DNA of 64,000 nucleotides from Echinicola jeungdonensis (GTDB lineage: Bacteria > Bacteroidota > Bacteroidia > Cytophagales > Cyclobacteriaceae): positions 62,001 through 126,000 of the forward strand of contig NZ_JAUFQT010000001.1 in NCBI RefSeq assembly GCF_030409905.1, read 5' to 3'. The position numbers and the translations under genes are program-made. Positions 33,809-42,774 of this stretch are shown here, piece by piece (position 1 is the first letter of the stretch; each line of letters begins with the position of its first letter). The notes under the pieces were generated by a model that saw nothing but the letters and a program-made list of their open reading frames with translations, was not told the origin of the DNA and ran no database searches.

Positions 33809-34486
33809 ATGGTAAAAAATCAATTTATCATACAACCTGCAGGAGTGCAGCACTGTAAATATGCTCAGGAAATTGTAGATGAGATGGCTTTATCTGCCCA
33901 GGCAAGAGGAACCGGTATTGCTAAACGATCTCCAGACTACATTATCCAAAAGATGATGGAAGGAAAAGCTGTTATTGCTTTGAGCAAAGAGGGGGAATGG
34001 GCTGGATTTTGCTACATTGAAGCATGGAGTCATGGTAAATTTGTGGCCAACTCGGGATTAATAGTTTCTCCCAATTTCAGAAAATGTGGCTTGGCAAGAG
34101 AAATAAAAAATGCTGTTTTCAAACTCAGCCGAAGCAAATACCCTAATGCCAAAATCTTTGGTCTTACTACGGGTGCTGCTGTGATGAAGATCAATTCCGA
34201 ATTAGGTTATGTCCCCGTAAGTTATTCGGACCTGACTGATGACGAAGATTTTTGGAAAGGCTGCCAAAGTTGTGTCAATTATGAAATCCTGAAAAGCAAA
34301 AACCGTCAAAACTGTCTTTGCACGGCTATGTTATATGTACCCAAGGAAAAAAAGAATAAAAAGGATATAGCCCTGCGTAATAATTTCAAGAAGAACCTTA
34401 ACCTTTTTGAACGCTTAGTAAGAATGAAGCGTGCGGTATTTCTGAAACTAAAAAAAAAGACCAATAGAACGTTAGAAATTATATAA
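33809..34486 (+). CDS. GNAT acetyltransferase, probable N-acetylglutamate synthase of the arginine pathway
   Basis: The 225-residue protein has a GNAT core: KAVIALSKEGEWAGFCYIEAW, VSPNFRKCGLAREIKNAVF (the acetyl-CoA loop, RxxGxA-type) and GLTTGAAVMKINSELGYVPV. It is followed by a Cys-containing region (GCQSCVNYEILKSK, NCLCTAMLYV) and a basic tail. It is the first gene of the arginine cluster and 1 bp from argG. The cluster lacks argA and argJ, so this is the likely enzyme acylating glutamate. If the carbamoyltransferase uses succinylornithine, the acyl group here may be succinyl. Confidence 0.75.
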   Translation: MVKNQFIIQPAGVQHCKYAQEIVDEMALSAQARGTGIAKRSPDYIIQKMMEGKAVIALSKEGEWAGFCYIEAWSHGKFVANSGLIVSPNFRKCGLAREIKNAVFKLSRSKYPNAKIFGLTTGAAVMKINSELGYVPVSYSDLTDDEDFWKGCQSCVNYEILKSKNRQNCLCTAMLYVPKEKKNKKDIALRNNFKKNLNLFERLVRMKRAVFLKLKKKTNRTLEII

Positions 34487-34487
34487 A

Positions 34488-35687
34488 ATGAAAAAAGTTG
34501 TTTTAGCATACAGCGGTGGGCTGGACACCACTTTTTGCGCCATCCACCTTTCCAAAGAAAAAGGCTATGAAGTACATGCCGTTTTGGTCAACACCGGAGG
34601 ATTCAGTGAAGAGGAATTAAAAGCCACCGAAGAACGGGCTGCCAAATTGGGAATTGCCTCTTTTGAGGTCCTGGACGTAACCCAAACCTATTATCAGGAA
34701 GTCATCAAATACCTGGTTTTTGGCAATGTCCTTAAAAATCAAACTTATCCACTTTCTGTAAGTGCTGAAAGAATTCTTCAGGCCAAAGCTTTGGCCGAAT
34801 ATGCTAAAAAAATTGGCGCTAAGGCCGTTGCTCATGGAAGTACAGGAGCTGGAAATGATCAAGTACGTTTTGATATGATTTTCCAAACTATTCTTCCAGA
34901 AGCAGAAATCATCACTCCTATCAGGGATTTGAAGTTGAGCAGGGAAGCTGAAATCGAATACCTGAAAAAGCATGGAGTGGAAATGAACTTCGAAAAAGCA
35001 GCTTACTCCATCAATAAAGGTATCTGGGGAACCTCCGTGGGAGGTAAGGAAACCTTGACTTCTGGAGATACTTTACCAGAAGAAGCCTACCCTACCCAAC
35101 TTAGCAAAACTGTACCTGAAAACATCACTCTTCAGTTTGAATCTGGAGAACTTAAGGGAGTTAATGGTAAAAAGTTTAAAAACCCGGTTGAAGCCATTTT
35201 AGAAGTTCAAAAATTGGCTGACCCTTATGCTATTGGCCGTGACATCCACGTGGGAGACACTATCATTGGTATTAAAGGGCGCGTTGGTTTTGAGGCAGCT
35301 GCTCCATTAATTATCATCAAAGCTCACCAACTTTTGGAAAAACACACTTTGACCAAATGGCAATCTTTCTGGAAAAACCAATTGGCAGAATTCTATGGCA
35401 ATCATCTCCATGAAGGCCATTATTTGGATCCAGTAATGAGAAACCTGGAAGCTTTCCTTCAGGATACCCAGACATTCGTTTCCGGTGAGGTAAAAGTTGC
35501 TTTACAGCCTTATAGGTTCCAATTGATCGGAATTGACTCTAAACATGACTTGATGTCAGCTAAATTTGGAAGCTATGGTGAAATGAACAAGGGGTACACC
35601 GCTGAGGACGTGAAAGGATTCACCAAAATCCTGGGCAACCAAACCGCCATTTTCCATAAAGTGAATCAAACCTTAGAAAATGAATAA
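34488..35687 (+). CDS. argG: Argininosuccinate synthase
   Basis: The 399-residue protein starts KKVVLAYSGGLDTTFCAIHL, the PP-loop (SGGLDT) of argininosuccinate synthase, and has AHGSTGAGNDQVRFD and SINKGIWGTSVGGKE as expected for the citrulline and aspartate sites. It joins citrulline and aspartate using ATP, the step before ArgH. It overlaps argC by 8 bp. Confidence 0.96.
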   Translation: MKKVVLAYSGGLDTTFCAIHLSKEKGYEVHAVLVNTGGFSEEELKATEERAAKLGIASFEVLDVTQTYYQEVIKYLVFGNVLKNQTYPLSVSAERILQAKALAEYAKKIGAKAVAHGSTGAGNDQVRFDMIFQTILPEAEIITPIRDLKLSREAEIEYLKKHGVEMNFEKAAYSINKGIWGTSVGGKETLTSGDTLPEEAYPTQLSKTVPENITLQFESGELKGVNGKKFKNPVEAILEVQKLADPYAIGRDIHVGDTIIGIKGRVGFEAAAPLIIIKAHQLLEKHTLTKWQSFWKNQLAEFYGNHLHEGHYLDPVMRNLEAFLQDTQTFVSGEVKVALQPYRFQLIGIDSKHDLMSAKFGSYGEMNKGYTAEDVKGFTKILGNQTAIFHKVNQTLENE

Positions 35688-36648
35688 AATCAAAACCGCC
35701 ATCATTGGCGCAGCAGGATATACGGGTGGGGAATTGCTTAGAATCCTAATTCACCACCCCAATTGCGAACTTGTTTATATTCACAGCAATAGCCAAAAAG
35801 GAAAAAGATTAGAAGAAGTACATCCCGACTTAATTGGTGAATCTGACCTAGTCTTTACCGATAAAGTGGAAACCAAAGGCTTGGATGCTGTATTTTTGGG
35901 CTTGCCTCATGGCCAGGCCAAGTTATTTTTGGAAGAAAACACATTTGATAAAAACACAGTGGTCATAGACCTAAGTACTGATTTCCGTGATGAATCCAAT
36001 GGTTTTATCTATGGCCTTCCAGAAGTTAATGCCGAAAAAGCCAAAGGAGCCAAACGCATTGCCAATCCCGGTTGTTTTGCCACTGGAATCCAATTGGCAT
36101 TAGCACCTGCCATTAAAGCAGACCTGGCAAAAAAAGACATCCACATTACGGGAATTACAGGCAGTACCGGAGCTGGTAAAAAGCTTGCTGAAACTTCTCA
36201 TTTCAGCCAAAGAAACCAAAATGTATCGGTTTACAAGCTTTTCACCCACCAGCACCTTAAGGAAATCAAACAGACATTTGGGCAGTTGAAAGCCGGATTT
36301 GACCAAAACATTCTTTTTGTTCCTTACCGTGGCAATTTTACCAGAGGAATTTGGATCACGGCATATTTTCCTTTTGAAGGCACTTTGGAAGAGGCATATA
36401 AAGTTTATAAAGACTTTTATAAAGATGCTGCTTTCACCCATGTTTCCGAAAAGGACATTGACCTCAAACAAGTGGTCAGCACCAACAAATGCATAGTACA
36501 TTTGAAAAAAGAAGCCGGGCAATTGGTCGTTTATTCAGCCATTGACAATTTGCTGAAAGGGGCCTCAGGCCAAGCGGTCCAAAATTATAACCTGGCCTTT
36601 GGGCTGGATGAAAAAGAAGGTTTAAAACTCAAAAGCATTGCTTTTTAA
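35680..36648 (+). CDS. argC: N-acetyl-gamma-glutamyl-phosphate reductase
   Basis: The 322-residue protein has the NAD(P) motif GAAGYTGGELLRIL and the active-site signature ANPGCFATGIQLALAPA with the catalytic Cys. It also has GSTGAGKKL and FVPYRGNFTRGI. It reduces acyl-glutamyl phosphate to the semialdehyde. It overlaps argG and precedes argD by 12 bp. Confidence 0.95.
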   Translation: MNKIKTAIIGAAGYTGGELLRILIHHPNCELVYIHSNSQKGKRLEEVHPDLIGESDLVFTDKVETKGLDAVFLGLPHGQAKLFLEENTFDKNTVVIDLSTDFRDESNGFIYGLPEVNAEKAKGAKRIANPGCFATGIQLALAPAIKADLAKKDIHITGITGSTGAGKKLAETSHFSQRNQNVSVYKLFTHQHLKEIKQTFGQLKAGFDQNILFVPYRGNFTRGIWITAYFPFEGTLEEAYKVYKDFYKDAAFTHVSEKDIDLKQVVSTNKCIVHLKKEAGQLVVYSAIDNLLKGASGQAVQNYNLAFGLDEKEGLKLKSIAF

Positions 36649-36660
36649 TAGAACGAAAAA

Positions 36661-37806
36661 ATGAAACCATTTGATGTTTATCCCTTGATCGATATTACTC
36701 CGGTAAAAGCATCCGGTGCAAAAATCTGGGATGATCAAGGCACTGAATATTTGGACCTATATGGTGGGCATGCTGTTATTTCCATTGGACACAGCCATCC
36801 TCATTATACCAAAAGAATCAAAGAACAATTGGACAACATCGCATTTTATTCCAATTCTGTCCAGATTCCTCTCCAAAAAGAACTTTCAAAAAAGTTGGGT
36901 GAGCTATCGGAATACCCTGATTATGACCTATTTCTTTGTAATTCTGGTGCCGAAGCCAATGAAAATGCTCTGAAACTGGCCTCTTTTGAAACCGGAAAAA
37001 AAGGCTTTATTTCTTTTTCCAAGGGTTTTCATGGTAGGACATCAGGAGCAGTGGCATTAACCGATAACCCCAAGATCATAGCCCCTTTTAACCAGCATGA
37101 TCATGTTCATATCCTTCCATTTGGAGATTTGGAAGCTGTGGAAAAACAATTGAAAGAAGGGGAAATTGCCGGAATCATTGTGGAAGGTATTCAGGGAATT
37201 GGTGGCATACAGGTCCCTGATCCTGCTTTCTTGAATGGTTTGTCCCGTCTTTCCCAGGAATACGGGGCCAAGCTGATTCTTGATGAGGTACAATCCGGCT
37301 ATGGTCGAACTGGTAAATTCTTTGCCCACCAATGGGTAGAAGGATTGAAACCAGCCCTGATCACAGTTGCCAAAGGTATGGGCAACGGCTTCCCAATTGG
37401 AGGAGTTTTGATCAGTCCGGAATTCAAAGCTTCCCATGGACTTTTGGGCACTACCTTTGGGGGGAACCATTTGGCCTGTGCAGCTGCTTTGGCTGTTTTG
37501 GAAGTTATTGAGGAGGAAAACCTGATCCAATCTTCGTTGGAAAACGGGGAATTCCTGATCAAGGAATTGGAAAAAATTGAAGGAGTCACCGAAGTAAGAG
37601 GTAAAGGGCTTATGATAGGGTTTGACATGGACAGGCAGGCCGCCCCTGTAAGAAAGGCCCTGATTCATGAATACAAGACTTTTACAGGAAGCTCCTCAGG
37701 TAAAAACACCATTAGATTATTGCCTCCATTAAATATTGATCAAAAAGCCTTAACTTTATTTCTTCAAAATTTAACTTCCATTTTAGCTGCTAAAACAGTC
37801 CAATAA
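36661..37806 (+). CDS. argD: Acylornithine aminotransferase
   Basis: The 381-residue class III aminotransferase has FLCNSGAEANENALKLA, SFSKGFHGRTSGAVAL, the PLP-site segment LILDEVQSGYGRTGKFFAHQ and TVAKGMGNGFPIGGVL with the catalytic Lys. It converts acyl-glutamate semialdehyde to acyl-ornithine. Length and gene order (argC, argD, carbamoyltransferase) are as in other Bacteroidota. Confidence 0.95.
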   Translation: MKPFDVYPLIDITPVKASGAKIWDDQGTEYLDLYGGHAVISIGHSHPHYTKRIKEQLDNIAFYSNSVQIPLQKELSKKLGELSEYPDYDLFLCNSGAEANENALKLASFETGKKGFISFSKGFHGRTSGAVALTDNPKIIAPFNQHDHVHILPFGDLEAVEKQLKEGEIAGIIVEGIQGIGGIQVPDPAFLNGLSRLSQEYGAKLILDEVQSGYGRTGKFFAHQWVEGLKPALITVAKGMGNGFPIGGVLISPEFKASHGLLGTTFGGNHLACAAALAVLEVIEEENLIQSSLENGEFLIKELEKIEGVTEVRGKGLMIGFDMDRQAAPVRKALIHEYKTFTGSSSGKNTIRLLPPLNIDQKALTLFLQNLTSILAAKTVQ

Positions 37807-37825
37807 TCTAGAATTTATTTTCATA

Positions 37826-38767
37826 ATGAAATACTACACCCAATTTGAAAACAAAAGCCTCGCTGATCAATTAATTCAGAAAGCCCTTGAATACAAGCAG
37901 CATCCTTTATTGGATAAAAATCTTGGCGCAGGAAAAAGAATTGGTTTACTTTTTTTAAATCCCAGCCTTAGAACAAGAGTCAGCACCCAAATTGCTGCTT
38001 CCAACCTGGGCATGGAACCCATTGTTCTCAATATGGATAAAGAAAGTTGGGCCCTTGAAATGAGGGATGGGGTCATTATGAATCAGAATAAAGTGGAGCA
38101 TATAAAGGATGCTGCAGGAGTATTAGGAAGCTATTTTGATGTATTGGCCTTGAGGGCATTTCCAACTTTGACTGACAAAGGGGAAGATTCTGAGGATTAT
38201 ATTCTTCATCAATTTATCAAGCATAGTGGGCTACCCGTGGTCAGTCTAGAATCAGCCATCCGGCACCCTCTTCAAAGTTTGGCTGATATGATCACCATAA
38301 ATGAGCACAAAAAATCAGAAAAACCTAAAGTGGTTTTAACCTGGGCTCCTCATATAAAAGCCATCCCCCATGCAGTTGGCAATTCTTTTGCTGAATGGTC
38401 GGTGGGATGCGGCCATGATGTGACCATTACCCATCCGGAGGGATATGAGCTGGATGAAAGGTTTACCCAGGGAGCAAATATCGAATATGACCAAGAAAAG
38501 GCATTGGCAGATGCTGATTTTGTATATGTCAAAAACTGGAGTGCCTTTAATGATTATGGCAAAATTTTATGTACTGATGAATCCTGGATGTTGACGGAGC
38601 AAAAGCTAATAAATGCCCCACAGGCAAAAGTGATGCACTGTTTACCTGTAAGGAGAAATGTAGAACTGTCTGATGAAATATTGGATGGGGAGCGGAGTTT
38701 GGTTCAATTTCAGGCCAAAAACCGGATATTTGCGGCTCAGTCCGTTTTGAGTGCGATCATTAAATAA
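37826..38767 (+). CDS. argF': N-acyl-ornithine carbamoyltransferase, predicted N-succinylornithine type
   Basis: The 313-residue protein has the carbamoyl-phosphate motif PSLRTRVST (not STRTR), HPLQSLADM and HCLPVRRNVEL. These mark the acylornithine branch, not ordinary ornithine carbamoyltransferase. Residue 90 is Val (NQNKVEHIKD). In published work on this family, as I recall it, a Glu near this position (Glu92 in Xanthomonas) gives N-acetylornithine specificity, while Pro90 in Bacteroides fragilis, or small or hydrophobic substitutions including Val, gives N-succinylornithine. I therefore predict succinylornithine as substrate. It lies between argD and argB with 19-20 bp gaps. Confidence 0.88.
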   Translation: MKYYTQFENKSLADQLIQKALEYKQHPLLDKNLGAGKRIGLLFLNPSLRTRVSTQIAASNLGMEPIVLNMDKESWALEMRDGVIMNQNKVEHIKDAAGVLGSYFDVLALRAFPTLTDKGEDSEDYILHQFIKHSGLPVVSLESAIRHPLQSLADMITINEHKKSEKPKVVLTWAPHIKAIPHAVGNSFAEWSVGCGHDVTITHPEGYELDERFTQGANIEYDQEKALADADFVYVKNWSAFNDYGKILCTDESWMLTEQKLINAPQAKVMHCLPVRRNVELSDEILDGERSLVQFQAKNRIFAAQSVLSAIIK

Positions 38768-38787
38768 CATCTATATCAATCCTCAGG

Positions 38788-39588
38788 ATGAAAATCAGTA
38801 TTGTAAAAATTGGAGGTAATGTTATCGACGACCCTGAAAAACTGGAAGAATTCCTTTCCCTTTTTTCAAGATTGGAAGGTAAAAAAATTCTTGTCCATGG
38901 GGGTGGAGTCATGGCCTCGAAATTTGGCGAAAGCTTGGGCATCAAACCACAAATGGTGGATGGCAGGAGGATTACCGATAAGGAAACTCTGGAAGTCGTG
39001 ACCATGGTCTATGCAGGCTTGATCAATAAAAATATTGTAGCCAAACTACAAGCTAGAGAACAGGATGCCATGGGACTCACCGGAGCAGATGGCAATTTGA
39101 TCCGATCCGAAAAAAGGCCTGTCAAGGACATTGATTACGGTTTTGTAGGAGATGTAAAAGAGGTAAACACAAATTTAATTGAATTATTGCTGGCGGAAAA
39201 TATTGTACCTGTAGTTGCTGCCATCACCCATGATCAAAGAGGTTTGTTGCTTAACACCAATGCGGATACAATAGCCTCTGAAATAGCCACTTCATTGGCC
39301 CAAAAACATACAGTAAACCTTTATTTCTGCTTTAATAAAGCTGGGGTACTTATTGACGAAAACAATGACAGTTCCGTAGTTCCCCTGATCAATGAGGATG
39401 TGTATGATGAACTGAAGAGGGAAAAAGTAATTCACTCAGGAATGATCCCCAAATTGGACAATGCTTTTAATGCCCTATATAAAGGTGTCAATAATGTTTG
39501 GCTGGGAAAAGCCGAGAACCTGGTGCTTGCTGCCAAAGGAAAGAGTGCAGGAACCAGCTTCGAAAAACACCGTTATGACCTCTATTGA
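38788..39588 (+). CDS. argB: Acetyl(acyl)glutamate kinase
   Basis: The 266-residue amino-acid kinase has IVKIGGNVIDD, VHGGGVMASKFGESLGI, GLTGADGNLIRSEKRP and NTNADTIASEIATSLA, the expected phosphate and nucleotide sites. It phosphorylates acyl-glutamate. The C-terminal HSGMIPKLDNAFNAL also matches ArgB. It follows the carbamoyltransferase by 20 bp. Confidence 0.94.
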   Translation: MKISIVKIGGNVIDDPEKLEEFLSLFSRLEGKKILVHGGGVMASKFGESLGIKPQMVDGRRITDKETLEVVTMVYAGLINKNIVAKLQAREQDAMGLTGADGNLIRSEKRPVKDIDYGFVGDVKEVNTNLIELLLAENIVPVVAAITHDQRGLLLNTNADTIASEIATSLAQKHTVNLYFCFNKAGVLIDENNDSSVVPLINEDVYDELKREKVIHSGMIPKLDNAFNALYKGVNNVWLGKAENLVLAAKGKSAGTSFEKHRYDLY

Positions 39589-39616
39589 AAATCTTAATTA
39601 ACCCAATATATATTTC

Positions 39617-40672
39617 ATGAACCTTAAGGAAGAAGCCATCTCCCTTCTCCAGCAATTGATAGAAACCCCTTCCCTTAGCCGGGAAGAAGGTGATACCGCT
39701 CAATTGTTGGCCGATTTTTTTTCTCAAAAAGGAATTGAGGTAAACCAAAAGACAAACAACATCTGGGTTACCAACAAACATTTTGATGCCAGCAAACCCA
39801 GTATTCTTTTAAATTCTCACCACGACACTGTAAAACCTAACAATGGTTATACAAAAGACCCTTTCAAAGCCATAATAGAAAATGGTAAACTATATGGGTT
39901 GGGAAGTAATGATGCAGGGGGGTGTTTGGTCAGCCTCATTGCTGCATTCACCCACTTTTACAATAAAAAACTTCCTTATAACCTGATTTTGGCAGCAACT
40001 GCTGAGGAAGAAGTCAGTGGAAAAAACGGGATTGCATCCATTTTGGAGGATTTGCCTGATATCGAATTGGCCATTGTGGGCGAACCTACCTTATTGGATT
40101 TGGCCGTTGCCGAAAAAGGCTTGATGGTCATCGATGCCACAGTAAAGGGAAAAGCAGGCCATGCAGCTAGGAATGAGGGTATCAATGCCCTTTATGAAGC
40201 CTTACCGGACCTTAATACCATCAAAGATTTCAAATTTAAGCGGGTTTCAGATTACTTGGGAGAAAGTAAAGTTTCAGCCACCATTATCCAGGCTGGAAGC
40301 CAGCACAATGTGGTTCCAGACCTATGCACTTATACCCTGGATGTAAGAATAACGGATAGTTATACCCTTCAGGAAGCTTTGGATGAACTTAAGGAAGTCC
40401 TAAAGGCGGACCTACAACCCAGGTCCATGCGGTTAAATTCATCAGCCCTGCCCAAGGATCATAAAATCTGGGAAGTTGCTAAAGGCATGGACCTCAAATT
40501 TTATGGAAGCCCAACCCTTTCAGATCAAGCTTTGATACCTTACCCTTCGGTCAAAATCGGCCCAGGAGATTCTGCCCGTTCCCATACCCCGGATGAATTC
40601 ATTCATCTGGACGAAATCAAGCTGGGAATTGATAGGTATATTGCTATTTTGGAAGAATATTTTAGAGTTTAA
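39617..40672 (+). CDS. argE: M20 acyl-ornithine/acyl-citrulline deacylase
   Basis: The 351-residue M20 metallohydrolase has the zinc ligand segments LLNSHHDTVKPN, GLGSNDAGGCLVSL and ATAEEEVSGKNG (the catalytic Glu), plus VGEPTLLDLAVAEKG. In pathways with an acylornithine carbamoyltransferase the deacylase acts on acyl-citrulline, releasing citrulline for ArgG. No strong terminator follows. Confidence 0.9.
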   Translation: MNLKEEAISLLQQLIETPSLSREEGDTAQLLADFFSQKGIEVNQKTNNIWVTNKHFDASKPSILLNSHHDTVKPNNGYTKDPFKAIIENGKLYGLGSNDAGGCLVSLIAAFTHFYNKKLPYNLILAATAEEEVSGKNGIASILEDLPDIELAIVGEPTLLDLAVAEKGLMVIDATVKGKAGHAARNEGINALYEALPDLNTIKDFKFKRVSDYLGESKVSATIIQAGSQHNVVPDLCTYTLDVRITDSYTLQEALDELKEVLKADLQPRSMRLNSSALPKDHKIWEVAKGMDLKFYGSPTLSDQALIPYPSVKIGPGDSARSHTPDEFIHLDEIKLGIDRYIAILEEYFRV

Positions 40673-40884
40673 AAAAGGCTGACTTAATCATTAATCTTTT
40701 CCTGAAAGGGAAATTGAAATTGTTGAAAGTAATCAGTGATCGGTTATCGGTAATCAGATATAAGAGGTTAATAAAATAATGAAGGAATTAACGGATTATG
40801 GAAATTCAAAATAAAATTAATTCGTGGTAATTCGTGTAATTATTGGACCTCTTCTAGATCACTCCTAAAAATAAAAATACAACC
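40673..40884. other. Spacer between argE and argH
   Basis: A 212-bp gap with AT-rich sequence and short internal repeats (TTCGTGGTAATTCGTGTAATT-like, ATCGGTTATCGGTAATC). No reading frame, promoter or terminator was recognised, so I cannot tell whether argH shares the operon transcript. Confidence 0.4.
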
Positions 40885-42219
40885 ATGAAACTTTGGCAAA
40901 AAAACACCACCAGCACCAAGGAAGTTGAACAGTTTACCATTGGCCGGGATCCTGAATTTGACCTTGTTTTGGCTCCATTTGACATACTAGGCTCCCTAGC
41001 TCATGCTACCATGTTGGAAAGCATTGGCCTGCTGACCAAAGAAGAACTGGCTACCCTCAAAAAGGGGTTAAAAGAAATATATGAAGAAATCGAAGCCGGA
41101 ACTTTTAAAATCGATCCGGGTGTGGAAGATGTGCATTCCCAGGTGGAATTTCTTTTGACCGAGAGATATGGAGATGTAGGCAAAAAACTGCATAGTGGCC
41201 GTTCCAGAAATGACCAAGTAGCTGTGGATTTGAAACTATTTTATCGTTCAGAAATTCAACAAGTACTTGAGGCCACCAAATTATTGTTTGATCTGCTGAT
41301 CAATTTGGCAGAGAAACATAAAAATGACCTGATGCCAGGTTATACCCACACCCAACTGGCCATGCCTTCTTCTTTTGGCCTTTGGTTCAGCTCTCTTGCA
41401 GAATCATTGGCAGAGGATATTGAATTGTGGCAAGCAGCCTATAACCAGGCAGATAGGAATCCTCTTGGATCAGCGGCAGGTTTTGGTTCCTCATTTCCAC
41501 TCAACAGGACCATGACCACTGAATTATTGGGCTTCAAGGAAATGCACTACAATGTAATCAATGCCCAAAACAACCGGGGAAAAACCGAAAAGGTAATAGC
41601 TTTTGCCATGGCTGGAATGGCAGGAACTTTAAACAGACTGGCCGATGATACCATTATTTTTATGAACCAGCATTTTGGTTTTGTAAAGTTCCCGGACAAT
41701 CTGACCACTGGTTCCAGCATTATGCCCCATAAGAAAAACCCTGATGTTTTTGAATTGATCCGGGCCAAGTGCAACCAAATTCAAAGCGGTCCCCAGAATA
41801 TCATGATGCAAATGACCAATACCACAACAGGGTATCACCGGGATTTGCAGTTGTTGAAAGAAACCACTTTCCCTGATTTTGAAAAATTGAGGGATTGCAT
41901 TGAAATCACCCGGTTTATGCTGGAAAATGTGGAAGTTAAATCCGGCTTATTGAAGGATTCCTTTTACAAACACCTATTCAGTGTGGAAGAAGTTAACCGC
42001 CTTGTTTTGGAAGGTATGCCCTTCCGTGATGCCTATAAAAAAGTTGGTTTGGACATAGAAAGCGACAATTTCAAACCCGAACATTCCGTTAATCATACAC
42101 ATGAGGGAAGTATTGGGCAATTGTGCCTTGACAAAATACAGGAAAAAATGGACAAGGCCCTGGCAGCATTCAGCTTTGGCCACATTGAAAATCAGTATCA
42201 GAAATTGTTGGAGAAATAA
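40885..42219 (+). CDS. argH: Argininosuccinate lyase
   Basis: The 444-residue protein has DVHSQVEFLLTERYG, HSGRSRNDQVAVDLKLF, MPGYTHTQLAMPSSFG and the family signature TTGSSIMPHKKNPDVFELIR. It splits argininosuccinate into arginine and fumarate, the last step. It is the last gene of the cluster. An AATGGGAG/CTCCCATT hairpin about 45 bp downstream (42263-42300) lacks a T-run. Confidence 0.96.
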   Translation: MKLWQKNTTSTKEVEQFTIGRDPEFDLVLAPFDILGSLAHATMLESIGLLTKEELATLKKGLKEIYEEIEAGTFKIDPGVEDVHSQVEFLLTERYGDVGKKLHSGRSRNDQVAVDLKLFYRSEIQQVLEATKLLFDLLINLAEKHKNDLMPGYTHTQLAMPSSFGLWFSSLAESLAEDIELWQAAYNQADRNPLGSAAGFGSSFPLNRTMTTELLGFKEMHYNVINAQNNRGKTEKVIAFAMAGMAGTLNRLADDTIIFMNQHFGFVKFPDNLTTGSSIMPHKKNPDVFELIRAKCNQIQSGPQNIMMQMTNTTTGYHRDLQLLKETTFPDFEKLRDCIEITRFMLENVEVKSGLLKDSFYKHLFSVEEVNRLVLEGMPFRDAYKKVGLDIESDNFKPEHSVNHTHEGSIGQLCLDKIQEKMDKALAAFSFGHIENQYQKLLEK

Positions 42220-42405
42220 AGATATTAGATTTTAGATTCAAATTTTGGGTAAGATAGAAGAAAATGGGAGGTATTGCTTTACCTGACAAAATCTCCCATT
42301 GTGACATCTTTGGTTCAATTAAGGCAAAAAGAATTACTAAAAACCATCCCCCTTTGTCAACTTTCTTAGAAATTCCTTATTTTAAGACTCAAATATTTTG
42401 TAGCG

Positions 42406-42774
42406 GTGCCATATAAAGAAAGAGAAATAGAAAAGAAATATTATTCCATTGGAGAAGTCGCGGAAAAGTTCAGTGTCGCAACCTCTTTGATCCGCTATTG
42501 GGAAGGTGAATTTGATATCATCAAACCCAAAAAGGACAAAAAAGGCAATCGCAGGTTTACCAAAGATGACATCGAAAAGATTGGCTTGATTTTTCACTTG
42601 GTAAAAGAAAAAGGTTATACCCTACAAGGCGCTCAGGAAATCATCAAAAAAGATCAGTACGAGATCAGTGACAAAGCGGGTATGGTCAATCGCTTAAATC
42701 AGATCAAAAGTTTTTTAATTGAAATTCGAGACCAATTGAATGTCGGAGAACAAGGAGGAAACACTACTTTATAA
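42406..42774 (+). CDS. MerR-family transcriptional regulator
   Basis: The 122-residue protein starts at GTG (42406) and has the MerR DNA-binding helix: YYSIGEVAEKFSVATSLIRYWE, then RRFTKDDIEKIGLIFHLVKEKGYTLQGA. It has only a short C-terminal helix and no obvious ligand pocket. It overlaps dprA by 35 bp, so the two are translationally coupled, an arrangement common in Bacteroidota. Confidence 0.88.
   Translation: MPYKEREIEKKYYSIGEVAEKFSVATSLIRYWEGEFDIIKPKKDKKGNRRFTKDDIEKIGLIFHLVKEKGYTLQGAQEIIKKDQYEISDKAGMVNRLNQIKSFLIEIRDQLNVGEQGGNTTL

Noticed and set aside
40720..40850. Short repeated phrases (TTCGTGGTAATTCGTGTAATT-like) between argE and argH
   Set aside because: Units are too short and irregular for a CRISPR or a defined repeat family; such phrases are common in AT-rich spacers.
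42263..42300. Hairpin AATGGGAG/CTCCCATT after argH as a terminator
   Set aside because: It has a long loop and no T-run, so it is mentioned with argH but not called.
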